A program made the position numbers and the translations under genes. Below the pieces are notes generated by a model. The model saw nothing but the letters and a program-made list of their open reading frames with translations. It had not been told where the DNA came from and did no database searches. Shown here piece by piece: positions 10,045 through 19,262 of a stretch of 64,000 bases of DNA; within the stretch, counting starts at the first letter, position 1, and every line of letters starts with the position of its first letter. The DNA comes from Palsa-1392 sp036490335 (GTDB lineage Bacteria > Verrucomicrobiota > Verrucomicrobiia > Chthoniobacterales > UBA10450): assembly GCA_036490335.1 (NCBI GenBank), contig DASXEB010000002.1, forward strand, positions 186,001 to 250,000. Reading direction: 5' to 3'.

Positions 10045-10247
10045 GAGGCGAGGCCGGCTGCTTGCCTAACGAGTAAAGGATCGCCCGGATGGCAGGGCGG
10101 GCGGCTCGCACCGGGGGGATAGGCTCGTTTCTCTCTTCAGGCAGCCGCGCGGCCTTGCGATGGGATGGAATAAGCGAGCCTGCGGGAATGGACGCATTCG
10201 GCGTGCTTTATTTGACAGGGGCAGGAATCGGCCAGAGGGAAAATGTC

Positions 10248-13200
10248 ATGAGACGTCTCTTTCGTTTCGGAAATGTTTCCGGTCTGTTGCTTCTCCTCGC
10301 GCTCGCGGTTTGCAGTCCTTTACTCGTTAGGGGGCAAGGGGGGCAGGCGCTTTCCCCGGAAAAGCTCATGAGCAAGCTGAAATGGCGTTGTGTCGGGCCC
10401 TATATCGGCGGGCGGGTCGTGACGGTGACGGGCGTTCCCGGAAACGACGATCTTTTCTACGCGGGCGCGGTCGGCGGCGGCCTTTGGCGGAGCAAAGATG
10501 AAGGCGTGCAGTGGGAAAATATGACGGACGGGAAATTGCCCGGGCCCAGCTCCAGCATCGGCGCGGTGGCGGTCGCGCCATCCGATCCGAAGACGATCTA
10601 CCTCGGGACCGGGGAGGCCGATATTCGCAATGACATGATTCCCGGTGACGGCGTTTACAAATCGACCGATGCGGGCAGGACCTGGCAGTTTGTCGGGCTG
10701 CCGGAAGCGCGTGCGATTAGCGCGATCCTGGTCGATCCGAAAAATCCCAGCGTGGTCTATGTCGCGTCGATGGGGCATGTCTTCGCGCCCGATCCGAACC
10801 GCGGCGTCTTCAAATCGAGCGACGGCGGCAAGACCTGGCAGAAGATTCTGTTCGTCGATGATAAAACCGGCGCGATTTGCCTCGTGATGGATCCGAACAA
10901 CCCCGGGCTCCTCTACGCCACGATGTGGGAGGCGCAACGCATGCCGTGGGGGTTGATCAGCGGCGGTCCGGGCAGCGGCATTTACAAGACGACCGATGGG
11001 GGGGCGCATTGGGCGAATATCACGCGCAATCCGGGCCTGCCGAAGGAAGTGCTCGGCCGGGTCGGCCTAACGATCGCGGCGAGCCAGCCGAACACGGTTT
11101 ACAGCATCATCCAGGCGAAGGAGGGCGGGGTTTTCCGCTCGGACGATGCCGGCGCGACCTGGAAGCGGACGAACGATGAATGGAAGCTGCGGCAGCGCGC
11201 TTTTTATTACATGACGCTTTACGCGGACCCGAAAGATCCGAATACCGTCTATGTCCCGGAGGTGGATGCGCTCTGGGTTTCGCGCGATGGGGCCAAGACT
11301 TTCACGAAATTGAAAACGCCGCACGGCGATAACCACGTCGTCTGGATTAACCCTAACGACACAAGGATTCTCCTGGAAGGGAATGACGGCGGGGCGACGG
11401 TCTCGACCGATGCGGGCAAGACCTGGAGCACGGAGCATAACCAGCCGACCGCGCAGTTTTATCACGTCAATCTCGACGATCAGTTCCCGTATCACATCTA
11501 CGGCGCGCAACAGGATGAAGGTTCCTTCGAAGGACCGAGCGCGCACGCGGGCGGGAGGATTCCGCTGGCCGATTGGAAAGGCGTGGCCTACGGCGAGAGC
11601 ACTTACGCCGTGCCGGAACCGGGCGATCCGGAGACGACTTTTGGCAGCGGCTATTACAGCATCTTTGTGAAGCACGATCGGCGCACGGATGAATATCGCA
11701 GCGTCAGTCCGTGGCCTTACTATCAGGAAGGCGCGTCCTCGGGTGAGCTGAAGTATCGCTGGGGCTGGACGCATCCGGTTTTGTTTTCGCCCGCTGATTC
11801 GAAGGAGCTTTTCACCGCCGCGCAGTATATCTTCAAGAGCGGCGACTACGGCGCGAGCTGGAGCCAGATTTCGCCCGATCTCACGCGCGACCAAAAGAAG
11901 ACCGAAGCGCCCAGCGGCGGGCCGGTCGATCTCGATCAATCAGGGGCGGAGATTTATCCCCTGGTCTCAGCGCTTACCATCTCGCCGCTGGATGGCAATC
12001 TTATCTGGGCCGGCTCCGACGATGGACTGGCTCATGTTACGACAGATGGGGGAAAGACGTGGCAAAAAGTGACTCCGCCCGGCCTGCTCGTGTCGGCTTG
12101 GATTAGCTGCATCGAGCCGTCCCATACGGAGAAGGAAACGGCGTGGCTAAGTGCGCGGCGTTACATGCTCGATGACTTCAAGCCTTATATCTATAGGACT
12201 ACAGATTTAGGCAGACATTGGACGCTGGTTACGACCGGGCTGCCGCAGGATGAGTTTGTTTTCGACCTCCGCCAGGACCCTAACGAGTCTAACCTGCTTT
12301 TTGTCGGCACGCGCAGCACGGTTTACTTCAGTCTCGATGCGGGCGGGCATTGGCAGCCGCTGACCCTCAACCTGCCGGTGGCGGAGGTGCGCGATCTGGC
12401 GATTAACGCGCGCCAGGGTCAGATCGTGGCTGCGACTCATGGCCGCTCCTTTTGGGTCCTGGATAACCTGACTTTTCTGGAGCAGTTAGCCAAAAATCCC
12501 AACGTGCAACCGGATGGCAGTTACCTTTTCGCGCCGGAGCAGGCCTGGCTGACTCATGACTACGGTACGCCCGATCCTGATAGCCGCCGTCCGCCGGATG
12601 CCGGTTACAATCCGCCTTTTGGGGCGACCGTTTTCTTTCATCTGCCGGATAACTACGACGGCAAAACTCCCGCGACCCTGCAATTCAACGACGCCCAGGG
12701 GAAAGTGATCCGGAGCATCCCGCTCCATCTCGCGACCGCCAAGGAGAAGAAAGAAAAAGCCAAGGCCGAAGCGGCAGGCTTTGCCGATGTAGCCGAGACG
12801 AGCGAGCACACCGAAAACGCCGCCACCGAAGAACAGAACACCGAAAAGACGAGCGACCAAAAGATCCGCGAAGGCGAAGCGAAGCTGGCTGCGGCCGAGC
12901 CGGGAATGAACCGGCTGCAGTGGAATTTGCGCTATCCCTACGCGACCGAAGTCACCGGCTACCACGCGCCCATTGCGGCTGGAGGGCTCGAGGATTCGGT
13001 CGAAGGTCCGGTCATCACGCCGGGGAGCTACTCGGTCGTGCTCGATTACGGCGGCCAAAAGACGGAACAGACTTTCAAGGTAACTCTCGACCCGCGCCTC
13101 AAAGCTACCGAGCAGGACCTGGAAGCGCGCCTCGACCTGGACCTGAAGATCCACGCCGACCTCGACGCGCTCGACAAAGAGATCAATCAAGCCGTGGCCG

Positions 13201-13517
13201 CGCGCGACCAACTGCAAAAGGAAACCTCCCCCAACTCTCAACCCGCCGCCGCCCTAACGAGTCTAAGTCACGAGATCGACGATCTCGCCCAGATGACCAT
13301 GCGAGGAAGCGAAGGCAGTCTCCTGCACGAAACCAAGCTGCGCGATCACCTCGCCTATCTCGCCTCCGACATCGACCTCTCCTACGATCGCCCGACGACG
13401 CAACAAGAAGCCGTCTTCAATCAGCTCGACCAACAAGCGAAGCAAGGCGAGCAAAAGCTGGAAGCTGATCTGGCCCAGGCAGGCAAACCCGCCGCGCCGC
13501 TCCAGAAGCAGCCGTGA
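10248..13517 (+). CDS. Large exported BNR/VPS10-type beta-propeller protein
   Basis: About 1089 residues. A signal peptide (MRRLFRFGNVSGLLLLLALA) precedes the mature part, and AGAGGGA upstream supports ATG 10248. BNR/Asp-box units recur, such as STDAGRTW, SSDGGKTW, TTDGGAHW and DDAGATW, as in sortilin-type ten-blade propellers and the Ycf48-like 'photosystem II stability factor' family often seen in Acidobacteria and Verrucomicrobia. Around residue 830 a different region follows, with charged Lys/Glu stretches and a coiled-coil-like C-terminus (about 960-1089). Probably periplasmic or surface bound; ligand unknown. The octamer is found inside the signal peptide (10324, encoding LLVRG) and four more times. 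Confidence 0.85.
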   Translation: MRRLFRFGNVSGLLLLLALAVCSPLLVRGQGGQALSPEKLMSKLKWRCVGPYIGGRVVTVTGVPGNDDLFYAGAVGGGLWRSKDEGVQWENMTDGKLPGPSSSIGAVAVAPSDPKTIYLGTGEADIRNDMIPGDGVYKSTDAGRTWQFVGLPEARAISAILVDPKNPSVVYVASMGHVFAPDPNRGVFKSSDGGKTWQKILFVDDKTGAICLVMDPNNPGLLYATMWEAQRMPWGLISGGPGSGIYKTTDGGAHWANITRNPGLPKEVLGRVGLTIAASQPNTVYSIIQAKEGGVFRSDDAGATWKRTNDEWKLRQRAFYYMTLYADPKDPNTVYVPEVDALWVSRDGAKTFTKLKTPHGDNHVVWINPNDTRILLEGNDGGATVSTDAGKTWSTEHNQPTAQFYHVNLDDQFPYHIYGAQQDEGSFEGPSAHAGGRIPLADWKGVAYGESTYAVPEPGDPETTFGSGYYSIFVKHDRRTDEYRSVSPWPYYQEGASSGELKYRWGWTHPVLFSPADSKELFTAAQYIFKSGDYGASWSQISPDLTRDQKKTEAPSGGPVDLDQSGAEIYPLVSALTISPLDGNLIWAGSDDGLAHVTTDGGKTWQKVTPPGLLVSAWISCIEPSHTEKETAWLSARRYMLDDFKPYIYRTTDLGRHWTLVTTGLPQDEFVFDLRQDPNESNLLFVGTRSTVYFSLDAGGHWQPLTLNLPVAEVRDLAINARQGQIVAATHGRSFWVLDNLTFLEQLAKNPNVQPDGSYLFAPEQAWLTHDYGTPDPDSRRPPDAGYNPPFGATVFFHLPDNYDGKTPATLQFNDAQGKVIRSIPLHLATAKEKKEKAKAEAAGFADVAETSEHTENAATEEQNTEKTSDQKIREGEAKLAAAEPGMNRLQWNLRYPYATEVTGYHAPIAAGGLEDSVEGPVITPGSYSVVLDYGGQKTEQTFKVTLDPRLKATEQDLEARLDLDLKIHADLDALDKEINQAVAARDQLQKETSPNSQPAAALTSLSHEIDDLAQMTMRGSEGSLLHETKLRDHLAYLASDIDLSYDRPTTQQEAVFNQLDQQAKQGEQKLEADLAQAGKPAAPLQKQP

Positions 13518-13700
13518 CAGGCGATGCCGAGCGCGCTGCCTAACGAGCAAAGGAATTGAAAAACACGGAACCCTATCGCCGAATTTAGGAACCTGACCGG
13601 CGGCTAACGTCAAAGACTGTGTCGATAGTTTAGCTTGGCGGCGTCGGCTTGCGTGACGCGGCGAGGCGGGTTATGCATCCAGCGCGTTTCCTTCCTTGCC

Positions 13701-14495
13701 GTGCCAGAAATTGTTCCGACTAATGCTCTCGAGATCGCGCTGCGCCCCGTGCTCCGGGATAAGACGACGCCATTGTGGAGTTTTTACACGCCTCTCGGCG
13801 CGGCGCGGCTCTGGATCTTTGCCCAGCATTACCCGGAATTGGACGGCAGCGACCTGATTGCGCCCGAGGGCCAGAACCCGAACCTTTGCGTCTTTAAGGG
13901 ACCGGAAGATGCGCTCATCAGCGTTTACACGGCCGAGCGCCGGGCGGAGGAAGTGTTTGCCAAGGCCAAGCTGCACCCTGCCACCTACACGATTATCTCT
14001 GCTTTGGGTTTTGAAATCTTGCGCCTCATTCGAACCTCATACCCGGAGGTCTTTCTCTGGGTCAATCTCTGGGCGGATGGGCAATACTTGCTCGATGACG
14101 ATATGGTGGACATCCTGCTCAGCCGGCCGGCGCCGCCTCCGCTCGAAGGACCTCTCGGACCACCGGCCAGCTTCGCGGTCGCCGGCGAACCGGAACGATA
14201 CCTCGATCCGCTCAGGGAGTTTCTCGCCGGCCAGCCCAATGTGCGCGCGGCGTGGATTGCCATGATGGAGCCAGAGGCGCCCCTCGCCCCGGGCGGCGCC
14301 TCCTATGTTTTCCATCTGCTCATGCGCGACCCTGAAGACGACAGCTTGCTCGAGAAAGTCAGGACGATGGCGAAGGCTCTTACTCCTCTGGGAATGGAGT
14401 GGACCAGCGCAATGCTTCTGGGAGACGACAAATCTCTCGGCAATCTGGCTAAGATGTATCCGCCGTTCTATGAGGCGGCCGATTTCCCCCGCTGA
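13701..14495 (+). CDS. SseB-like protein
   Basis: About 264 residues with no signal peptide. Two parts are seen: an N-terminal domain with LWSFYTPLGAARLWIF and a C-terminal domain (VRAAWIAMMEPEAP, then YVFHLLMRD and LLEKVRTMAKAL). This resembles SseB proteins (enhanced serine sensitivity), whose biochemical role is unclear. The frame is open back to 13635; the GTG at 13701 is preferred because the upstream extension is Arg/Cys-rich and unlike the protein. No clear ribosome binding site. Family assignment is moderate. Confidence 0.6.
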   Translation: MPEIVPTNALEIALRPVLRDKTTPLWSFYTPLGAARLWIFAQHYPELDGSDLIAPEGQNPNLCVFKGPEDALISVYTAERRAEEVFAKAKLHPATYTIISALGFEILRLIRTSYPEVFLWVNLWADGQYLLDDDMVDILLSRPAPPPLEGPLGPPASFAVAGEPERYLDPLREFLAGQPNVRAAWIAMMEPEAPLAPGGASYVFHLLMRDPEDDSLLEKVRTMAKALTPLGMEWTSAMLLGDDKSLGNLAKMYPPFYEAADFPR

Positions 14496-14589
14496 CTGGT
14501 TGCGGAGCAAGGTGCGCGTCTTAGAGTCGGGCGCCGTCAGCTCTCCGGCAGGCAAAACCGCGGACGTGAAGCCGGCTGCGAATCGATTC

Positions 14590-15021
14590 ATGAACTACAT
14601 CACCTGGGCCTTGGTCGGAATGGTCGGCTACTCGCTGACCACGCTATTGATGAAGCTGGCCATTCGCGGCGGCCAATTCTCCAGCTCTCTCGTGCTAGCC
14701 TGCGCGACCGTGATCGTTTGCGGCGCGGCCTGGGTCACGGTCCTGCTCCGCGGCGATCTGCAACGGGTGACTGCGCGAGATTTCCTCAGCGGTTCCGCCT
14801 GGCTTTCCTACGCCACCGGCATCGCCCTCGCCGTCGCGGTGATGTCGCTCTTCCGCGCGCTCTCGCTCGGACCGGCCAGCATTGTCGTGCCGGTTTATGG
14901 AATGTTCATCGTCGGCGGCGCCATCCTCGGCATCCTCTTCCTCCACGAGCCGGTGACCATGCGCAAACTCCTGGGCATCGGCCTCGCCGTCGTCAGCGTC
15001 TTCCTTATCGCCAAAGGTTGA
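14590..15021 (+). CDS. EamA/DMT-superfamily half-transporter
   Basis: 143 residues, five predicted membrane helices, starting MNYITWALVGMVGYSLTTLL. The second half carries the EamA signature region (LFRALSLGPASIVVPVYG and LHEPVTMRKLLGIGLAVV). It is one EamA repeat instead of the usual two, so a dimer would make the pore, as in other single-repeat members. It follows the SseB-like gene by about 95 bases and may be co-transcribed. Substrate unknown. An extended octamer (15041) sits just after the stop. Confidence 0.8.
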   Translation: MNYITWALVGMVGYSLTTLLMKLAIRGGQFSSSLVLACATVIVCGAAWVTVLLRGDLQRVTARDFLSGSAWLSYATGIALAVAVMSLFRALSLGPASIVVPVYGMFIVGGAILGILFLHEPVTMRKLLGIGLAVVSVFLIAKG

Positions 15022-15040
15022 GCCGCTGCCAACGTGCTCG

Positions 15041-15113
15041 CCTAACGAGTAAAGGGCTGCTGATCGGCTTCCAGGCGGCTGTTGTGTCGATAGTAAGTTC
15101 CGACCCCTGATTC
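15041..15113 (+). repeat. 73-bp repeat, copy 1 (begins with the extended octamer)
   Basis: Starts CCTAACGAGTAAAGGGCTGC and ends with GTCGATAGTAAGTTCCGACC followed by CCTGATTC. A second copy at 18258-18330 differs at about ten positions. The second half alone (TCGATAGTAAG, then a C-rich box) recurs at 40160-40190. Each copy lies at the end of a gene. Confidence 0.75.
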
Positions 15114-15159
15114 GTTGACCCTGAACCGGGGCGGTTTAGCCCGGCAGCGAGTCGCCAGG

Positions 15160-15831
15160 CTAGTTCCCGCGGCCGGCGGAGCGCGCTTCTCGCCAGGAAG
15201 TCAAACCTGCAGCGCCCGTGGCCAGCCAGCCGAGCGAGCCTTCTCCCGATAGTGCGAGCGAACTCTGTCGCTCCCCAGCCGTGACCGCGTCACCCGGATC
15301 GCCCCATGCGTAGTCCATCACGATGAAACTATTATCCGCCATCTTCCGCACCCGCACCCACCCGTATTGAAAACCGCCGCCCGTGTTAAAGCGGAAGCCG
15401 ATATATCCGTGGTCCCGGCCCTTCCATAGCCCGTGCCCATGCGAATCGGCTATAGTGGCGAATTTGTCGGGCCCGCCCACGAAGTTCCCATCCGAGATAA
15501 GAGCGCCCGCGCTTAACTTGGACGCAAAGCGGGGATAGCTGTACGTTCCGGGCTGCGAGCCACGGAACGATTCGCTTTGGACGAAGGCGGTGCCGCGTCC
15601 GTCGCGAAAGCGCGCGAACTGGAAGCGAAGGTGCGCTCCACCCTCCAGGGCGAAAGAACGCTCGCTCGTTTCGTGCGAGCCGGCGTCGAGGACTGCCCGG
15701 ACCGGGCCGGAGTAATGAATCTCTGCCTGCACGGCTTCTGCGCTACCAAAGGCTGTCGCCAGCCCTGCCGAAGCATAGGCGGCCCAGCGTGATGAAGGGA
15801 TGATCCTCGAACGCCCAGGTAATGTTTTCAT
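15160..15831 (-). CDS. Exported protein with PEP-CTERM-like tail, EIHYSGPV family member 1
   Basis: 223 residues. The Arg-containing N-terminal signal ends near AVQAEIHYSGPV. The body contains GYIGFRFNTGGGFQYGWVRV and DYAWGDPGDAV. The C-terminus has a short helix GSLGWLATGAAGLTSWREAR: a glycine-rich hydrophobic stretch followed by Trp and Arg residues, as in PEP-CTERM-type sorting tails but without an obvious PEP motif. A paralogue at 17263 shares all these elements. Likely exported and anchored through the tail; function unknown. Confidence 0.75.
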   Translation of the reverse strand: MKTLPGRSRIIPSSRWAAYASAGLATAFGSAEAVQAEIHYSGPVRAVLDAGSHETSERSFALEGGAHLRFQFARFRDGRGTAFVQSESFRGSQPGTYSYPRFASKLSAGALISDGNFVGGPDKFATIADSHGHGLWKGRDHGYIGFRFNTGGGFQYGWVRVRKMADNSFIVMDYAWGDPGDAVTAGERQSSLALSGEGSLGWLATGAAGLTSWREARSAGRGN

Positions 15832-16009
15832 GCGCCCTTCTGACTAGATGTGAGCGCGACAGTCAAGATAAAAATGATTCGACGTATCGATCACTCCCCG
15901 TTTGGGTAGAAGTCAGGCTGTTTAGTTCGCGCTCGCCACCGCTTGACCAAATCGCGGCAATCAATGGTAGGTGCCGCCCCCTGTTAGATCCCAAAAGGAT
16001 CGCGAGGAC

Positions 16010-16041
16010 GCGGCAACGCTTCGTCGAAGAAGCGTTGCCGC
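16010..16041. other. 13-bp perfect inverted repeat
   Basis: GCGGCAACGCTTC at 16010-16022 is repeated in reverse complement at 16029-16041 with a six-base loop. It lies 19 bases after the end of the cupredoxin gene (minus strand), where a terminator would be expected, but no T-run follows on that strand. Confidence 0.5.
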
Positions 16042-16059
16042 ACGAAATTGGCAATCCGG

Positions 16060-17085
16060 CTAAGGACTTACCACCACCTCACCCGCCATGCCCAGATCGC
16101 CATGCAGGACGCACATGTAGGGGAAGGTCCCCGCATTGGGAAAAGTGACGCGGAACCGGGTCACGGCCAGAGGCGCCTGGGGAAGTCCAACCCGATCCTC
16201 CGGCGCCGCCGCGATGAACCCGGAATGCGTGGTGTCGGTAGAGGAAGAAATGATCGCGTGACGGGCTCCATCCCTGTCCACCGTGACGTCGGGGCTCGGA
16301 TCGACGATGTCTCCCGGCGGCGGCCCGAAGGTAACGGTATGCGGCGTCCTCGGATCGAGATTACTCCACTCCACGGTCTGACCGGCGTGGATCGTGATGT
16401 TATCTTTCAAGAAACGCAGGAACGAGATCGTCTGCGCCCCGCCACTGGTCACCCTGATCGCGCCGGCTCCGGCGGCAACGGCCTGACAGGCGTTGCAATC
16501 CAGCCCCTTGGTGGAAAGACTCTGCGCCTCAGAAAGCAGGGTGTGCTGTTGTTGCACGGCCTGTTGATTGTAGAAAGCCTGATCGTGCGGAAGTTTGGCC
16601 GATTTACCGAGCACATGGATGGATCCCGTCATGCTCTCGTGCACGAGGCAGACCATCTTGAAATTTCCCACTTTGGGGAACATGACAGTAAAGGTCGAAC
16701 CGGTCGTCATCGGCGGAGTAGAGACACAACTGGAACCATCGTAGGTCGCCGGGTTGTTCGAGAAGCCCGGGCAACCGTCGCTCAGAGCGGGGCGCACCTG
16801 GTCGGCGGTAAGGAAGGTCACCGTATGAATCTCATCGGTATTAAACGTCCAGGTGATGCTGTCGCCGGCATGAATCCAAATTTCATTCGGCAGGAAAGCC
16901 AGCGCCTGGCCACCCTTGCTCATCGTCTCTGCGCCGACGGTAGCGGTCCACGCGGTTTGCGCGCGGGCCGAAAACGCCGCGGCGACAAAGAGCAGAGAAG
17001 CGATTAGGCAAAGCCAGCGCGCGGCGAAGGTAGAAGCGAAGGGACGTGCCCGATTTGACCCAATGAGAGATGCGTATGTCTTCAT
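16060..17085 (-). CDS. Secreted protein with two cupredoxin (blue copper) domains
   Basis: 341 residues with a signal peptide ending near FSARAQTAW. Domain 1 (about 45-160) has a His in EIHTVTFL and the C-terminal copper loop KMVCLVHESMTG (Cys, His, Met). Domain 2 (about 215-341) has TPHTVTF and the loop YMCVLHGDLGMAG. Both therefore keep a type 1 copper set. A short linker contains CNAC. Likely an electron carrier or copper-binding protein in the periplasm. Alone between the two EIHYSGPV paralogues, all on the minus strand. Confidence 0.85.
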   Translation of the reverse strand: MKTYASLIGSNRARPFASTFAARWLCLIASLLFVAAAFSARAQTAWTATVGAETMSKGGQALAFLPNEIWIHAGDSITWTFNTDEIHTVTFLTADQVRPALSDGCPGFSNNPATYDGSSCVSTPPMTTGSTFTVMFPKVGNFKMVCLVHESMTGSIHVLGKSAKLPHDQAFYNQQAVQQQHTLLSEAQSLSTKGLDCNACQAVAAGAGAIRVTSGGAQTISFLRFLKDNITIHAGQTVEWSNLDPRTPHTVTFGPPPGDIVDPSPDVTVDRDGARHAIISSSTDTTHSGFIAAAPEDRVGLPQAPLAVTRFRVTFPNAGTFPYMCVLHGDLGMAGEVVVSP

Positions 17086-17262
17086 GTCGCTGCATCTAGG
17101 TCGGCCCAGGGGCGCGAGGCAATCCCAATTAGGTAACGCTTCTGTTACGTTCGGAGGCCCGGCGAAACCTCCCGCAGCCTTTCCATCGTTTGCCTAACGA
17201 GTAAAGCTGTAGCATTCGCTCTCCTCGGTGGATTTATGCGAATCAGGCCGTAACGGATGCGA

Positions 17263-17991
17263 CTATTCGATCGCGCCAAGGCGGCGTTTGCGCCAGGCAG
17301 TCAGCCCGACCGCACCGAGCGCGAGCAGGCCGAGCGAGCCTTCTGTTCCGACGACCGGAGCCTCGGTCTTGCCGCCAGCGTCATCTTCCCTCAGCTTCCT
17401 CTGTCCCGTCTTGATCTTATCGCCCGGATCGCCCCAGGCATAATCCTTCACGATAAAATCATTGGCGTTACACCCGGCCCAGCGAATACGCACCCACCCG
17501 TATTGCGGCCCGGCCCCGGTATTGAAGCGAAACCCAACGTAATAGGTCCCACGCTCTTGCCAGTAGGGATTGGCGCAGTTAAGGCTTTGCATCACCGCAT
17601 CCCCGTAAAAGGGTGTTGGGAAGAATTTTCCCTCCGAGACGTTGCTCCCGCGCGGCAGCGCGGCGAGCAGATGAAGCCCGTTGACACTGCCCGGGCCGCG
17701 CAGAGAATTGGAAACCTTGGCGGCGTCCACGCCAAAATACGCATAGTCGTAACCGCTGAAACGGTTGTTATTGAAAGCCCCCATGAGATGCGCCCCATTA
17801 CTCAAGGGGAACGTGTGCCTTCTAAATGTGCTTTTCTCGTTGAACTTGTAATCGACTGGCCCGGAATAATGAATCTCGGCCTCAGCCGCGGGAATTGCGC
17901 CTGTGGCGGTGGCCCCGGCCGCGATGGCGTAGGAGGTCCAGCGCAGATGAGAGAACCTTGCCGGTTTGCGGGCGCGACGAATTGCTTTCAT
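17263..17991 (-). CDS. Exported protein with PEP-CTERM-like tail, EIHYSGPV family member 2
   Basis: About 242 residues. The start MKAIRRARKPARFSHLRW is chosen to match member 1 (15160); an ATG nine bases upstream (18000) is the alternative. The signal region ends near AAEAEIHYSGPV. The body repeats the FRFNTG, YGWVRI and DYAWGDPGD motifs of member 1 and adds an insertion of about 30 residues (NCANPYWQ). The C-terminal tail EGSLGLLALGAVGLTAWRKR is a clearer glycine-rich sorting-type helix with basic end. Function unknown. Confidence 0.75.
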   Translation of the reverse strand: MKAIRRARKPARFSHLRWTSYAIAAGATATGAIPAAEAEIHYSGPVDYKFNEKSTFRRHTFPLSNGAHLMGAFNNNRFSGYDYAYFGVDAAKVSNSLRGPGSVNGLHLLAALPRGSNVSEGKFFPTPFYGDAVMQSLNCANPYWQERGTYYVGFRFNTGAGPQYGWVRIRWAGCNANDFIVKDYAWGDPGDKIKTGQRKLREDDAGGKTEAPVVGTEGSLGLLALGAVGLTAWRKRRLGAIE

Positions 17992-18035
17992 GCTCTGCAT
18001 TTTAAGGCGGTTTCGCGGAACGTGTCAAGCCGATA

Positions 18036-18245
18036 TCCGCGCCGCCGCTGCGTTGGCTCCAACGACAGCGGCGAAACCGTTGGCCAGGCCTATCACGGAG
18101 AAGGCGACTCGGACAGCCTTTACTACGGCGGCCGCCACAAAAAGACCCACTACTCGTATCCCAAGGTTGTCCGCAATGTCTTCGCAGATATCAACAGAAG
18201 CGGCCTGATTTGCGGCTACGGATACAATCCCCACGCAGAGCCAAC
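18036..18245 (+). pseudogene. HAF-repeat protein fragment
   Basis: A stretch of about 70 codons reads GSNDSGETVGQAYHG, then LYYGGRHKKTHYSYP, then FADINRSGLICGYGYNP. This is the repeat rhythm of HAF-family exported proteins, and the complete gene at 22922 shows it too. There is no start codon or signal peptide, and the frame runs on into repeat copy 2 at 18258, so this is a gene remnant. Confidence 0.55.
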
Positions 18246-18257
18246 CGAAAAGCCTCG

Positions 18258-18330
18258 CCTAACGAGTAAAGGGCTGCTGCTCGGCTTTCAGGCGTCAGCT
18301 GTGTCGATAGTAAGCTCTGACCCCGATTCC
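18258..18330 (+). repeat. 73-bp repeat, copy 2
   Basis: Second copy of the repeat at 15041-15113, again starting with the extended octamer CCTAACGAGTAAAGGG and ending in GTCGATAGTAAG followed by CTCTGACCCC. It closes the HAF fragment and precedes the end of the TIR/NDT-like gene. Confidence 0.75.
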
Positions 18331-18348
18331 CCTCCGGTAATTGAAGGA

Positions 18349-19260
18349 TTAAATCAAGTTCTTGTCTTCGAGCCAATGCTGGATTTGGCTCGGAATGGTC
18401 GAGCCAGGATCCTGAGGATCGAATGGTTTGTAGAGCTTGCCTACAAGGTCAGTGTGTAACGATCTTAGCGTCTTATCCTTTAGCAGTAAAACCGGCTTTC
18501 TAAGGCCAAACATGTATCCGACCTCCAAAGAGACGTTAGGATTGAATTCATCTGCCTCGATGCGTTCAAACACGGCAATTCCGAAGCCGCAACCGTGAAG
18601 GTATGTCTGGATGTTTGGATAGAGGTCCTCGCAATAATCTTTGTCTCGCGCAAGTAGCCCGACGAGACCGTTGTTTTTCAGAGTGCCTTTAATAGCTTCT
18701 TCGATTGCCTGATGCGCTTTCGTTTCGGTAAATCGCATCATGATGAAGCAGGTCTGTTTTGCGTCGGGATGCTTTGATCGGAACTCGACGAGACTCTGCG
18801 CGATTGCCGCGGGTGGCGGCGATGGAGGCTTTGTGACGGGAGCATCGGCGATTTCTTCGGGAAGTCTTCGAAGTACATAATTTACAAACGGCTCAACGTA
18901 TCTTTTCAGTGCGGCGTCAGCCGCGTCCTTGATATCCTTGGGGTCGTTACCGCGAATTCCCTTAACATACGCTAGTTTGTAGAGTTCCGGGTGGGCCATA
19001 AGGGCAGTCTCCCTCATCAGAGCGAGGCCAACGGCAGCCACTTCTTCACTGCTGCGGGGCTGCGGTGGCCGGCCGTTTCCTGCGGCGCGCAGGAGCTGAA
19101 CACCACAATCCTTCGTTTCGAGATCGTCTATTATCGCTTTTATCTCGGGCTTTGACTCCATCCAGCTCAACAAGCCGACAAGCCGCGGCCCGCTCTCCAA
19201 AAAGCCCAGATCATTAAGTAGTCCTGCCTCATATACGAGTTCTTCGCGGATCGACTCCAT
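18349..19260 (-). CDS. TIR/nucleoside deoxyribosyltransferase-like effector candidate
   Basis: 303 residues. The N-terminal half is helical and unassigned. The C-terminal part (about 165-285) begins CFIMMRFTETKAHQAIEEAI and contains CEDLYPNIQTYLHGCGFGIAV, then FNPNVSLEVGYMFGLRKPVL. The conserved NPNV..E.GY pattern after a flavodoxin-like strand is typical of TIR-like and NDT-like nucleotide-binding domains found in bacterial defence and signalling proteins; the Glu in SLEVGY would be the catalytic candidate. No partner such as a CBASS cyclase is seen. The ATG lies directly after the remains of the methyltransferase gene. Role in defence is inferred from domain type and neighbours. Confidence 0.6.
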   Translation of the reverse strand: MESIREELVYEAGLLNDLGFLESGPRLVGLLSWMESKPEIKAIIDDLETKDCGVQLLRAAGNGRPPQPRSSEEVAAVGLALMRETALMAHPELYKLAYVKGIRGNDPKDIKDAADAALKRYVEPFVNYVLRRLPEEIADAPVTKPPSPPPAAIAQSLVEFRSKHPDAKQTCFIMMRFTETKAHQAIEEAIKGTLKNNGLVGLLARDKDYCEDLYPNIQTYLHGCGFGIAVFERIEADEFNPNVSLEVGYMFGLRKPVLLLKDKTLRSLHTDLVGKLYKPFDPQDPGSTIPSQIQHWLEDKNLI

Positions 19261-19262
19261 GA

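Noticed and set aside
17257..18459. 400-codon frame on the + strand
   Set aside because: Antisense to the second EIHYSGPV gene for most of its length; only the part 18036-18245 has protein-like content (HAF fragment).
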